Assembly: GCA_964475595.1 (NCBI GenBank)
Contig: CAYYXG010000001.1
Location: 62,001 to 126,000, forward strand
Reading direction: 5' to 3'
Length of the DNA: 64,000 nucleotides
DNA from: RGEC01 sp964475595
GTDB lineage: Bacteria > Bacteroidota > Bacteroidia > NS11-12g > UBA955
Position 1 is the stretch's first letter, and every line of letters begins with the position of its first letter. The notes beneath the pieces were generated by a model. It had not been told where the DNA came from. It made no database searches and saw nothing but the letters and a program-made list of their open reading frames with translations. Both the position numbers and the translations under genes were made by a program. Shown in pieces: positions 8,466 through 16,819 of this stretch.

Positions 8466-9888
8466 TCGGTTTACCGATTCCTGCATAATACATGCCCGAT
8501 AGGGCTGCATCTCTCATTTGCCTGTTTTGCGCATACAGTCCGGCAATCATTCCGGTTAATTTATCTCCGCTGCCCCCTCTGGCCAGACTTGAATTGCCTG
8601 TGCCATTGTAAAAAACTTTACCATCCGGACAGCTTAAAAAGCTGTAAGTATTTTTAGCAAGAATAAAGATGCCCTTTTCTATGGATATTTCCAGCGCTTT
8701 TTTCTCTTTGTCTTGTCCGTTGGAAGATGGTCCAAATAATCGTTCGAATTCTTTGGGATGAGGTGTGAGCAAAGAACCTGCAGGTATTAAACTCATCAAT
8801 TCTTTGTTTTGAGCCAGAAGATTGAGAGCATCTGCATCCAGAATCATGGGTGATGCGTAGCTTGTGAGCAATGTTGTAAGCAAATCAACCGTTTCGGTAG
8901 TAACTCCCAGTCCGGGGCCTATGGCCAGAGAATCATATTTGTGGAGATTAATCTGTGATATGGCCTTAGCATTGAGATCATGACAATGCAACATAATCTC
9001 AGGCACATGAGCAAAGTATGATGTAGCATTTGCGGGGGTAATCACCGAAGTTAATCCACTGCCGGCTTCATAGCATGATTTTGCAGCCATAGCAATGGCT
9101 CCATGCATTCCGTAGTTGCCTCCAACGAGCAAAGTGTGACCATTAGTACCTTTGTGGCTGTGTCGATGCCTTTGTGGCAATAATTTCTGCATTTGAGCGG
9201 CTACCGATGGACTGTTGGGGTCCAGAAAAAAACGGTTAGTATTTACATGGTTGATTTCAATACCACAATCCACAATATCAAAATCTATTTGATTTTCAGC
9301 ATACAAAAGCGAAGGTTTAGCCGTTTGAATAGCGATTACTTTTTGAGAATGTATTCGGGGTGTTTGCGCATCATTGATCTCATCAGATAAACCGCTGGGC
9401 ATATCTAAGGAAATGATAGGTCTTTTCTGAGAATTGATAGCATGAATTAGCGATTCCCACTCATTTTGCAAAGGGGCTGTGAGTCCGGTTCCAAAGAGGG
9501 CATCAATGATTAAGGAGTTTTCATTCAGATTCAGTTCATCAAACTGTTGAATTACCTGCATGTTTATTTGTGTCTGAGACGCATAAAGTTTCATGCGAAA
9601 TTCAAGTTCGGTGGATGGTCTTTTCCCCAGCAGGCAAATTTTGGTTTCTACCTCATATCCTTGGGTGGCAAATAGGATGGAAAGGCAAAGCCCGTCAGCA
9701 CCATTATTGCCGGGTCCGCATAAACAGCAGATTGGGATGTTTTTGGGAATCTGATTTTGCAGGTGTTGAAAAATTCGAATGGTTGCTCTGTCCATCAGGT
9801 CATGGCTATTCATTCCTTCTGCAAACGCAGTGCAGGTGTCGCACTCTTTGTTTTGGGCAGAAGTTAGAATTTTTAACCCGGGGTCCAT
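8458..9888 (-). CDS. nnr: Bifunctional NAD(P)H-hydrate epimerase / ADP-dependent dehydratase
   Basis: 476 residues with the fused architecture of the YjeF family. Residues 1-210 form the epimerase domain with C-G-P-G-N-N-G-A-D-G-L, which interconverts R- and S-NAD(P)HX. Residues about 225-476 form the ribokinase-like dehydratase, which uses ADP to restore NAD(P)H; visible motifs are S-H-K-G-T-N-G, L-L-V-G-G, L-D-A-D-A-L-N, L-T-P-H-P-K-E and G-G-S-G-D-K-L-T-G. It is the last gene of the six-gene minus-strand operon and overlaps the upstream kinase gene by 16 bases, which suggests translational coupling. It acts in the cytosol as a metabolite-repair enzyme. Confidence 0.93.
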   Translation of the reverse strand: MDPGLKILTSAQNKECDTCTAFAEGMNSHDLMDRATIRIFQHLQNQIPKNIPICCLCGPGNNGADGLCLSILFATQGYEVETKICLLGKRPSTELEFRMKLYASQTQINMQVIQQFDELNLNENSLIIDALFGTGLTAPLQNEWESLIHAINSQKRPIISLDMPSGLSDEINDAQTPRIHSQKVIAIQTAKPSLLYAENQIDFDIVDCGIEINHVNTNRFFLDPNSPSVAAQMQKLLPQRHRHSHKGTNGHTLLVGGNYGMHGAIAMAAKSCYEAGSGLTSVITPANATSYFAHVPEIMLHCHDLNAKAISQINLHKYDSLAIGPGLGVTTETVDLLTTLLTSYASPMILDADALNLLAQNKELMSLIPAGSLLTPHPKEFERLFGPSSNGQDKEKKALEISIEKGIFILAKNTYSFLSCPDGKVFYNGTGNSSLARGGSGDKLTGMIAGLYAQNRQMRDAALSGMYYAGIGKPII

Positions 9889-10760
9889 ACGATTAGACTT
9901 TTGGGTACAACCTCTATGATGGCACCATTTTCAATAATATCGAAAGCTTCCCCGTCCAGATGCAATGGTCTTTTTCCTTCGAATTGTATTTCGAATTTGC
10001 TTCCTGAAATTCTATAGACATCGGGACTTTTGTTAACACTACCTGTAGCCAGGCGAAAACCAATGGCCGGTAATTTCATGGGGTTGGCTTTTCGAAAAAT
10101 AACTGCAGATAAGGCACCATCATCATCTCTGGCGGCCGGGTCAACCCTGAAATTATTGCCCCACTGGCTGCCATTGCAAAAATCTACCATCCATACATTC
10201 CCTTCCCAGGTGCTTTGTTCATTGTTGATTCTGACATTGAAAGCATCCATTTTTAGATTTTTAAACACGGTTTTTACGTAACCTTTCAGCCCCCTGTGCT
10301 CTACTCTTTTAAATTCATGACTGATTTTGGCTGCATATCCTATCCCCGCAATGTTAAGAAAGTGATAACCGTTAAAAAGGGCCGTATCCCGCACCGACAC
10401 TTTAGGGTTTTCGGCTGCCTTCAGTGCCTCACGCCATTTTAATGAAATATGGTGATGCCTTGCATAGCCATTCCCTGATCCCAGCGGAATTATTCCCATG
10501 CCGGTTTCGGTGGCTACCAGTTGGCTGCTTACAAGATTTAAAGTGCCGTCACCGCCACAGGCAAATACCGCCCTGTAGTTTTTCTCAGCCAGATGTTTGG
10601 TTATTTCTATCAGTTCTGCTGCCGATTGGGTTTTGAAAACAGAATAACCGGACATGGTATTTAACACGTCCACCATTTCAGCACCTTTTCTGCGCACTGC
10701 GGCACTTCCGGATACCGGATTGATGAGAAATGCAATTTTTTTGCTGTTGTCAGGCATCAA
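9873..10760 (-). CDS. Diacylglycerol/lipid kinase (DagK/YegS family)
   Basis: 295 residues. An N-terminal catalytic domain has I-A-F-L-I-N-P-V-S-G near the start, C-G-G-D-G-T-L-N-L-V around residue 68 and I-P-L-G-S-G-N-G-Y-A-R around 97, the three signatures of the DAGK catalytic fold. The C-terminal beta-sandwich has D-G-E-A-F near residue 270. These enzymes phosphorylate diacylglycerol, undecaprenol or sphingoid-type lipids using ATP. The neighbour uppP handles undecaprenyl diphosphate, which makes an envelope-lipid role plausible but does not fix the substrate. The ATG overlaps the stop of the upstream DUF4159 gene by 4 bases. Confidence 0.88.
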   Translation of the reverse strand: MMPDNSKKIAFLINPVSGSAAVRRKGAEMVDVLNTMSGYSVFKTQSAAELIEITKHLAEKNYRAVFACGGDGTLNLVSSQLVATETGMGIIPLGSGNGYARHHHISLKWREALKAAENPKVSVRDTALFNGYHFLNIAGIGYAAKISHEFKRVEHRGLKGYVKTVFKNLKMDAFNVRINNEQSTWEGNVWMVDFCNGSQWGNNFRVDPAARDDDGALSAVIFRKANPMKLPAIGFRLATGSVNKSPDVYRISGSKFEIQFEGKRPLHLDGEAFDIIENGAIIEVVPKSLIVWTPG

Positions 10761-11440
10761 TTTCTAAATACGTAATGCAGTATGTTGGCGCCCATCTGCA
10801 ATGCTTTTTGCCTGATAGGTTCCGGATCATTATGAACTTCGGGGTCTTCCCAGCCATTCCCCAGGTCGCATTCATAATCATAAAAACAAATCAGTCGGCC
10901 TTTGAATATTAAGCCAAAGCCCTGCGGTGACTTGCCATCGTGCTGATGGATCTTGGGAAGTCCGGTATTAAATAAAAACGGAGCTGAATAAATAGGATGG
11001 CGGTGGGGGAGTTCCTTGAAATCAAGCTCAGGAAACACCTTTTTCATTTGGGTTCGCACAAATTTGTCCATACCGTAATTATCACAAATATGCAGAAATC
11101 CGCCACTCTCCAGATATTTTCTAAGGTTAGCAGCATCTGCATCGCTAAAAACCACGTTGCCATGGCCTGTCATGAAAATATAAGGGTAGTTGAAAAGATC
11201 CGGTCCGCCTACGTCCACAATGTTTTCAGCAGGGTCAATATTCATTCCCAATTTTGAATTGCAAAATCTGGCAAGGTTGCCAATGGCTGTTTTTGAGCTA
11301 TACCAATCTCCACCACCGCTATATTTCAGTCGGCCCAGCTTGATAGAATATGCGCTTGGTTGACCGGTGAAGGCGCTCATCCCGATTAACATGGCTGAAC
11401 ATACCAAAATCCGTGAGGTTTTTTGAATGGCCCACATCAT
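10757..11440 (-). CDS. DUF4159 domain protein, exported
   Basis: About 227 residues from the ATG at 11440, which lies 7 bases after the uppP stop codon; the open frame extends further upstream into uppP, but those codons are unlikely to be used. A signal peptide or anchor is visible (cleavage near A-F-T-G-Q). The rest is a DUF4159 domain, a glutamine-amidotransferase-like fold often found beside MoxR/BatA-type genes. Visible segments are F-M-T-G-H-G-N-V, L-R-K-Y-L-E-S-G-G-F-L-H-I-C-D-N and H-P-I-Y. No catalytic function has been shown for the family. It sits inside the operon between uppP and the lipid kinase. Confidence 0.84.
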   Translation of the reverse strand: MMWAIQKTSRILVCSAMLIGMSAFTGQPSAYSIKLGRLKYSGGGDWYSSKTAIGNLARFCNSKLGMNIDPAENIVDVGGPDLFNYPYIFMTGHGNVVFSDADAANLRKYLESGGFLHICDNYGMDKFVRTQMKKVFPELDFKELPHRHPIYSAPFLFNTGLPKIHQHDGKSPQGFGLIFKGRLICFYDYECDLGNGWEDPEVHNDPEPIRQKALQMGANILHYVFRN

Positions 11441-11447
11441 AAAGAAT

Positions 11448-12212
11448 TTAAAAGTAAAGATACAACAGAAATGCCAAACCTGCAGCGATACGATAGTAGC
11501 CGAACCAGGCAAACCCTTTGTTTTTCACCAGTTGAATGAAAAATCGGATAGCAATTAAGGCCGTAATAAAACTAAACAGATTTCCCAGTGCAATATCTTC
11601 CAGTTGCGCAGTGGTCAGCGAATCCCAGTTTTTCATAAGTTTATATAAACCGGCTGCAGACAGGGTTGGTACCGCCAGAAAAAAACTAAATTCAGTGGCA
11701 GCAACCCTACTAAGTTTACAGCCCAGCGCACCGGCAATAGAGGCGGCGCTTCGGCTTACTCCGGGCACCATGGCAAAGCTCTGTACCAGGCCTATTTTTA
11801 GGGCGTCTTTGTAGGTGACATCATCCACTGTTTTCTTTCCCTCGGGCAAAAGTTTTTCCATAAACAGTAAAAAGAAACCAATGATAATCAGTGTAAAGCC
11901 AACAATGGCAGGGGTTTGAAGTAGTTTTTCCAGAAATTCATCAAACATAAGCCCCAGTACTGCGGCAGGCAGAAAACCGGCGAAAAGTTTGAGATAAAAC
12001 GCAGTGTCTTTAAATGAAAAGAATCTTTTGGGATATGCAGCTACAACCGCAAGAATTGCCCCAAATTGAATGCTGATAATGTAGGTGTCTATTTGGGTTG
12101 GGTCGAGTTTCATTACCTCACCCGCCATCATTAAATGGCCTGTACTGCTGATGGGTAAGTACTCTGTAATCCCTTCTATAACCGATAAAATGAGGTTTTC
12201 AACCCAGGTCAT
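11448..12212 (-). CDS. uppP: Undecaprenyl-diphosphatase
   Basis: 254 residues, the usual size for UppP/BacA. This polytopic membrane enzyme hydrolyses undecaprenyl diphosphate to the monophosphate carrier used for peptidoglycan and glycan export. The first conserved motif E-G-I-T-E-Y-L-P-I-S-S-T-G-H-L begins near residue 14, and the second, V-P-G-V-S-R-S, near residue 148; together they hold the catalytic Glu, His, Ser and Arg residues. About eight hydrophobic helices are visible. Its ATG overlaps the stop of the DUF3098 gene by 4 bases, indicating coupling. Confidence 0.95.
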   Translation of the reverse strand: MTWVENLILSVIEGITEYLPISSTGHLMMAGEVMKLDPTQIDTYIISIQFGAILAVVAAYPKRFFSFKDTAFYLKLFAGFLPAAVLGLMFDEFLEKLLQTPAIVGFTLIIIGFFLLFMEKLLPEGKKTVDDVTYKDALKIGLVQSFAMVPGVSRSAASIAGALGCKLSRVAATEFSFFLAVPTLSAAGLYKLMKNWDSLTTAQLEDIALGNLFSFITALIAIRFFIQLVKNKGFAWFGYYRIAAGLAFLLYLYF

Positions 12213-12469
12213 TCACCGGAATTTGATTTGCTTTTATAGAAAATGGATACAATACCCAGGGCAAATCCAAGCATCACAATGATAGGAGCAACCGTGATTT
12301 TTGTACTATTGTAGATTTCGGTAGTGCCACTCATCAGTGCGAACCCAATAATCAATACCACAAGGGAACCACCTAACAGTAAGTAATTAAGCGTACCAAA
12401 AACCATGGGATTCTGCTTTGATTGAGTGTTTTTTTCAAGATCCTTAGGGATATTTTTTTTCGTACTCAT
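12209..12469 (-). CDS. DUF3098 family small membrane protein
   Basis: 86 residues: a charged, Lys/Asn-rich N-terminus (about 1-22), then two transmembrane helices (about 28-47 and 57-76) separated by a short loop containing S-G-T-T-E-I-Y, and a short basic tail. It matches the DUF3098 family, which is restricted to Bacteroidota and regularly lies between ftsX and uppP, as here. Function unknown; conserved linkage suggests a role connected with cell division or wall synthesis. It overlaps both neighbours. Confidence 0.85.
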   Translation of the reverse strand: MSTKKNIPKDLEKNTQSKQNPMVFGTLNYLLLGGSLVVLIIGFALMSGTTEIYNSTKITVAPIIVMLGFALGIVSIFYKSKSNSGE

Positions 12470-13359
12470 TAGTATAGATTTTCAATTTTGCTACGAAGAT
12501 ACTTACGGGTGCTGAACCATGCACTACCTGCGGCAATTAAAATTCCGCAAAGTGCCGTTCCGGCCACGCAAATACCTGCTTTTATCGGGTCAATAAATGC
12601 TGTAAATTCAGCAATGGAACCAAAGCCGCTCCAAATAAAATGAATGCCTTTTAGTGTTGCGGCCAAAAGGATCAGCGAGATGGGAAATGCAATGATCGCA
12701 TAGCGAATAAATTTGCCCACGATGGGTCTGATGATAAACCCGTGGGTGGCCCCAACCAGTTGCATGCTTTTGATGATAAAACGATTGGAGAAAATATTCA
12801 ATCGTGTGGAATTGTGGATGAGGCCAATGGCAATGATGATGAAAATCAAAGTAATCCCCCAAATGGTGAGCTGGATTTTTGAAACGTTGTTATTTACGGA
12901 TTCCAGCAGATTTTTTTGGTAAATGACACTTTCTACCATAGACTGGGATCTGAGCATTGCAGCAACCCGCTCGAGTTGATCTGCCGTTGCATGTTCGGCT
13001 TTGAAATAAAGCTCAAGACTCAGTGGCAGCGCATTCAGCTCCACATATTGCATGAATGCAGGATCTTGTGTTTCCGCCATTTCTTTCATGCCTTCCTCCC
13101 GGCTCACAAACCTTGAAGATTTATACCATTTTTTCTGCTTGAGAGTTTGATCCAGTGTTCTTACCTCAGACTCTGTGCAGGAATCTTTAAAATAAACATC
13201 CAGACTGCTGCTTTCTACCAGACTTTTGCTCAATCCTTCAAATCCGAGGTAGCTGATGGAGAGCAATCCCAGCATGAACATCACCAATGTAAGGCTTGTG
13301 ATACCGGGCAGCGCACTCGGCCGGCGTCTTTTGGTTTTATGCTCTGCTTCACCCGTCAT
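12469..13359 (-). CDS. ftsX: Cell-division permease FtsX
   Basis: 296 residues. It has TM1 at about 22-42, an extracytoplasmic domain (about 45-165) with the start of the FtsX ECD (S-S-L-D-V-Y-F), then three helices (about 172-195, 222-245 and 262-287), the typical FtsX topology. FtsX pairs with the ATPase FtsE and activates septal wall hydrolases in other bacteria. No ftsE is next to it, which is common in Bacteroidota. It is the first gene of a six-gene minus-strand operon and shares one base with the DUF3098 gene. Confidence 0.9.
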   Translation of the reverse strand: MTGEAEHKTKRRRPSALPGITSLTLVMFMLGLLSISYLGFEGLSKSLVESSSLDVYFKDSCTESEVRTLDQTLKQKKWYKSSRFVSREEGMKEMAETQDPAFMQYVELNALPLSLELYFKAEHATADQLERVAAMLRSQSMVESVIYQKNLLESVNNNVSKIQLTIWGITLIFIIIAIGLIHNSTRLNIFSNRFIIKSMQLVGATHGFIIRPIVGKFIRYAIIAFPISLILLAATLKGIHFIWSGFGSIAEFTAFIDPIKAGICVAGTALCGILIAAGSAWFSTRKYLRSKIENLY

Positions 13360-13436
13360 TTACTGCGAATTACACCAAAATCTGCCAATCACAAATCATT
13401 AAGTTATCCGCAATTGTGCATAGCTTAATAAATTGC

Positions 13437-13444
13437 TATTTTTG
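13437..13444 (+). promoter_or_regulatory. -33/-7 promoter (TTG, 20 bases, TATTTTTG) before the DUF3817 gene
   Basis: TATTTTTG at 13437-13444 lies four bases before the ATG at 13449. A TTG at 13414-13416 is 20 bases upstream, the usual spacing of the Bacteroidota -33 element. The predicted transcript would be leaderless or nearly so. Confidence 0.62.
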
Positions 13445-13448
13445 TTGA

Positions 13449-13736
13449 ATGCAAAACACATCCGAGAAACTATTGATACAGGTTGGGCACCTAGAGGGTG
13501 TCAGTTATCTGCTGCTGTTGGGTGTTGCCATGCCTCTGAAATACTTTTTTCACTGGCCACCTGCCGTAACCTATATCGGGGGCATACATGGTTTCCTTTT
13601 TGTTGTATTTGGATTGTTATTGGCATTGATGTTATTCCAAAAGCAGCTAACTTTTCGGCAGGCCATCTGGGCCTTGTTGTTGTCTTTTCTGCCATTCGGA
13701 ACGTTTTTCCTCGCTAAATCCGTTTTGAACAAATAA
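13449..13736 (+). CDS. DUF3817 small membrane protein
   Basis: 95 residues with three hydrophobic helices (about 18-36, 40-60 and 70-90). It has the family hallmark E-G-V-S-Y-L-L-L-L-G-V-A-M-P-L-K-Y near residue 16 and G-G-I-H-G-F-L-F near residue 44. DUF3817 proteins (YdzA-like) are widespread small inner-membrane proteins without a defined function. It is divergent from ftsX and followed after 40 bases by the exonuclease gene, which has its own promoter-like box. Confidence 0.85.
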   Translation: MQNTSEKLLIQVGHLEGVSYLLLLGVAMPLKYFFHWPPAVTYIGGIHGFLFVVFGLLLALMLFQKQLTFRQAIWALLLSFLPFGTFFLAKSVLNK

Positions 13737-13760
13737 TTGGTAAATATAAGATAAAAATCG

Positions 13761-13768
13761 TAAATTTG
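13761..13768 (+). promoter_or_regulatory. -33/-7 promoter (TTG, 21 bases, TAAATTTG) before the exonuclease gene
   Basis: TAAATTTG eight bases before the ATG at 13777, with TTG at 13737-13739, 21 bases upstream. It lies between two same-strand genes and suggests separate transcription of the exonuclease. Confidence 0.6.
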
Positions 13769-13776
13769 TATTTGGT

Positions 13777-14505
13777 ATGGATGGGGTAAATGTCAAACAA
13801 ATTCTGCTGGAAAACATCGTTTTTCTTGACATTGAGACGGTATCTGCGCAAAGGAGTTTTGACGATTTACATGCAGATTGGCAGGATTTATGGAAACGTA
13901 AGGCCAAGAATCTGGTAAAAGAGCAGCAAACAGAGGCTGAAATATACGATCAGGCCAGTATTTATGCAGAATTTGGTAAGGTGATATGCATTGGGGTCGG
14001 TTTGATTCGCAGGGGGAAAGATGGTACACAATTTCGAGTTAAATCCTATTATGGGGATGATGAACGCACCGTTTTGCAGGATTTCGCCAATTTACTGAAC
14101 AAGAGTTTTAACGGCCCGGGTTATCTGTTGTGTGCGCACAATGGAAAGGAATTCGATTTTCCCTATCTGGCCAGAAGAATGATGGTAAATGGCATAGAGC
14201 TGCCTAAACTTTTAGATATTCAGGGTAAAAAACCGTGGGAGGTTCCTCACATAGATACGCTGGAGCTTTGGAAATTTGGAGACAGAAAAAGTTTTACTTC
14301 ATTAAACCTACTCGCGCATTTATTTGAAATTCCTACCCCCAAAGACGATATAGATGGCTCTATGGTGGGATCAGTTTACTGGCAAGACCACGATTTGGAC
14401 CGCATCGCACGCTATTGCTGTAAGGATGTACTAACGTTGGCCAGGGTGTTTATGAAATTCCGGGGCGAGAAAAACATATCCGATGAGGATGTTGTTTACG
14501 CTTGA
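13777..14505 (+). CDS. 3'-5' exonuclease, PolB-exonuclease-like (DEDDy type)
   Basis: 242 residues with the three Exo motifs of the DnaQ-like fold. Exo I is F-L-D-I-E-T around residue 16, Exo II A-H-N-G-K-E-F-D-F-P-Y-L around 110, and Exo III is a Y-C-C-K-D-V-L-T segment near 216. It resembles the predicted PolB-like 3'-5' exonucleases, stand-alone relatives of the family B polymerase proofreading domain. The protein is short and has no polymerase domain. The substrate is unknown; DNA repair or trimming is likely. Cytosolic. Confidence 0.84.
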   Translation: MDGVNVKQILLENIVFLDIETVSAQRSFDDLHADWQDLWKRKAKNLVKEQQTEAEIYDQASIYAEFGKVICIGVGLIRRGKDGTQFRVKSYYGDDERTVLQDFANLLNKSFNGPGYLLCAHNGKEFDFPYLARRMMVNGIELPKLLDIQGKKPWEVPHIDTLELWKFGDRKSFTSLNLLAHLFEIPTPKDDIDGSMVGSVYWQDHDLDRIARYCCKDVLTLARVFMKFRGEKNISDEDVVYA

Positions 14506-14609
14506 CATTCAATTATTTAAGGGTCATTTATACGATTCAGGCAACCTCGGGCTATTAATTATAGTCATAGTTTTAACCAATAGGTCTATATTAGGCAGAC
14601 CCTTGGCGT

Positions 14610-14617
14610 TATATTTG
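14610..14617 (+). promoter_or_regulatory. -7 box TATATTTG before the second CHU_C protein
   Basis: TATATTTG followed by CC, 13 bases before the ATG at 14631. The 125-base spacer upstream holds no other clear signal. Confidence 0.58.
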
Positions 14618-14630
14618 CCAAAACTTACCC

Positions 14631-16751
14631 ATGCGCACTCTGTTTTTTACCTCCATATTCCTTTCCTTTTTCTGGAGTGTAAAAGCTGCTGAGCCCACTG
14701 TGGCGGCGAGTAACCTTCAATATGGTGGTCTTACCTGTATAGCGGTTAATCTAACATTTAGCAAAGGAGACGGTGCCTGGAGAACAGTGTTGATGAAGAA
14801 GGGCAGTGCGGTTGATGCCACTCCCGTAGATGGAACAAAATATACAGCTTTTTCCTCCTTCGGAGCGGGTTCCCAAATAGGAGCAGGCAATTATGTGGTA
14901 TATGATAATATCGGCAATAGCGTAACCATTACCGATTTATTGCCGGGAACTACCTACCATTTTACGGTTTTTGAACACGATGGTATTGCCCCGGATTACC
15001 TGACATCCAAATCGGCCAGTTTGTCGTTTACCACCCATTCACTCAAGTTAGACTTCACTTTTAGCCGAACAGATAGCTGCGAAAAAACCAATAAGGTTAC
15101 CTTTACCAATAAATCTCAGGCCAGTTTTGGTTGGATAACCTACACCTGGCTTTACAGGGACGGAAATAAAGACACGGGCGTAAACACCTCCTATACCTAC
15201 AACGCTGGCGGTAATTATGCAGTACAGTTGATTGCATCACCTTCGCTCGGCTGTAACAATAATTTTACCAGCCCAACGAGCGTTTTCATTGTTCCAAGGC
15301 CAAAAAGTACCCCCACGGTAAGAAATTGGGACACTGCGCAATGTTTAAACGGAAACCGTTTTTATTTTGAGGATAAAACCACCATTCCGGCAATACCCCG
15401 CTGCGGAAAACGCGTGATGTGGTATCTGGGTGGAGCAGACAGTACCACATTCCCCAACCCGGATAAGTACTACACCGTACCGGGTAAATACAGGATATTT
15501 TTTAGAAGTGAAACTACCTACGGACTAAACGGGAATGTTTTCAATACCGGTTGCACGGATACGGCTGCCATCTTTGTGCGCGTGATTGCTGACCCCAGCA
15601 GCGGGCTCAAAATCAATGACTCTGTGCAGTGCCTTAAAAACAATAGTTTTAGTTTTCAGAATTCTACCTCCGGCCTGGTGTATTACCGCTGGTATTTTGG
15701 AGATGGTGATTCTTCTGTATTGCAAAACGCTACTCATTCCTACATGGATACGGGGACTTTTATGGTTATTCACAGTGCCAGAAGCAAAGAGGGCTGTTCT
15801 AGTACCGATACCGTTTTTGTGCGCGTGAGGGCCAATGTTTCTGCTGCATTTTCTGGGCTTCCCGCTTTTGTGTGCGAAAATGCACCATCCATCTCTTTAT
15901 CTGCGCTCACACCAGGGGGTATTTTCTCGGGTGGGCCAATTACCGGCAATACTTTCAGCTGCAATTCACCCGGAAATTATACGGTAAAATATACCATTCC
16001 CGATGCAGATTGCCCGGATTCCGCCACCGCGCCCATTACCGTTCACCCATTGCCCCGTTTTAATCTTGGCAGGGATACCAGTCTTTGTAACGGAAGTAGT
16101 CTTAATCTAACGGTTACCGCTCCCGGCACGGTTACATGGAATACGGGACAGTCGGGCAACAGCATCATGGTTAATTCAGGTGGGGTTTTTGGAGCCACTG
16201 TGGATGATCTTGGCTGCATCTGGTCAGATTCACTGCGAATTTTTCTGGGAGATGCTCCAATAGTAAAGTTACCGTCTGATACGCTGCTATGCAAAGGGGG
16301 AATGCTCAAACTGACGGCTACCTGGCCGCAAAGCCGATACCAATGGAGCAACGGGCAAACGGATTCGGTGATTTATGTGACCAAAGCAGGCAATTACAGT
16401 GTAACCGTAACCAATCCTTGTGGTGTAGCGTCTGATGCAGTTACTGTGCGCTATCAGGAAGAGTTATGCGACTTATTCATTCCTACCGCTTTTACCCCCA
16501 ATAATGATGATAAGAATAATGACTTTCAAATCTTTATCAGAGGCGGTAAACCCTTGCTCATGCTGATTTATGATCGTTGGGGCGGAAAAGTTTTTGATAG
16601 CAGGGATAAAGGAATTTATCAATGGAATGGTAAATCTTCCGAGCAGGATTGTATTGAAGGGGTTTATCATTACGTGTTTCAGTATGAGATGCCTGTTGGC
16701 AGCCGTGTTAGGCGAAATGCTATAAAAGGCAGTGTTGTGCTGTTGCGTTAA
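14631..16751 (+). CDS. Secreted PKD/FN3-like protein with CHU_C type IX sorting domain
   Basis: 706 residues. The signal peptide (residues 1-20) ends near V-K-A-A. Residues about 25-140 look fibronectin-III-like (L-P-G-T-T-Y-H-F-T-V-F-E-H). Two or more PKD-like domains follow (W-Y-F-G-D-G-D-S near 355), then Ig-like segments with L-G-R-D-T-S-L-C and L-P-S-D-T-L-L-C repeats typical of Bacteroidota surface proteins. The last ~95 residues are a canonical CHU_C domain (F-I-P-T-A-F-T-P-N-N-D-D, Y-D-R-W-G-G, W-N-G-K). It is predicted to be exported by the type IX system. Unlike the first cargo it has no PorP/SprF gene next to it. Binding target unknown. Confidence 0.88.
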   Translation: MRTLFFTSIFLSFFWSVKAAEPTVAASNLQYGGLTCIAVNLTFSKGDGAWRTVLMKKGSAVDATPVDGTKYTAFSSFGAGSQIGAGNYVVYDNIGNSVTITDLLPGTTYHFTVFEHDGIAPDYLTSKSASLSFTTHSLKLDFTFSRTDSCEKTNKVTFTNKSQASFGWITYTWLYRDGNKDTGVNTSYTYNAGGNYAVQLIASPSLGCNNNFTSPTSVFIVPRPKSTPTVRNWDTAQCLNGNRFYFEDKTTIPAIPRCGKRVMWYLGGADSTTFPNPDKYYTVPGKYRIFFRSETTYGLNGNVFNTGCTDTAAIFVRVIADPSSGLKINDSVQCLKNNSFSFQNSTSGLVYYRWYFGDGDSSVLQNATHSYMDTGTFMVIHSARSKEGCSSTDTVFVRVRANVSAAFSGLPAFVCENAPSISLSALTPGGIFSGGPITGNTFSCNSPGNYTVKYTIPDADCPDSATAPITVHPLPRFNLGRDTSLCNGSSLNLTVTAPGTVTWNTGQSGNSIMVNSGGVFGATVDDLGCIWSDSLRIFLGDAPIVKLPSDTLLCKGGMLKLTATWPQSRYQWSNGQTDSVIYVTKAGNYSVTVTNPCGVASDAVTVRYQEELCDLFIPTAFTPNNDDKNNDFQIFIRGGKPLLMLIYDRWGGKVFDSRDKGIYQWNGKSSEQDCIEGVYHYVFQYEMPVGSRVRRNAIKGSVVLLR

Positions 16752-16805
16752 ATTTTCGGGTAAAAAGTGTCAGTAAATTGAGGATAGTGTGGCTTGAATC
16801 TACAC

Positions 16806-16813
16806 TAAATTTG
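16806..16813 (+). promoter_or_regulatory. -7 box TAAATTTG before purL
   Basis: TAAATTTG six bases before the ATG at 16820. Because the box lies downstream of a possible earlier start in the open frame (16778), it argues that 16820 is the real start. Confidence 0.6.
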
Positions 16814-16819
16814 TACCCA

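Noticed and set aside
14506..14630. Possible tRNA or small RNA gene
   Set aside because: No cloverleaf or conserved T-loop bases; only the -7 box is supported.
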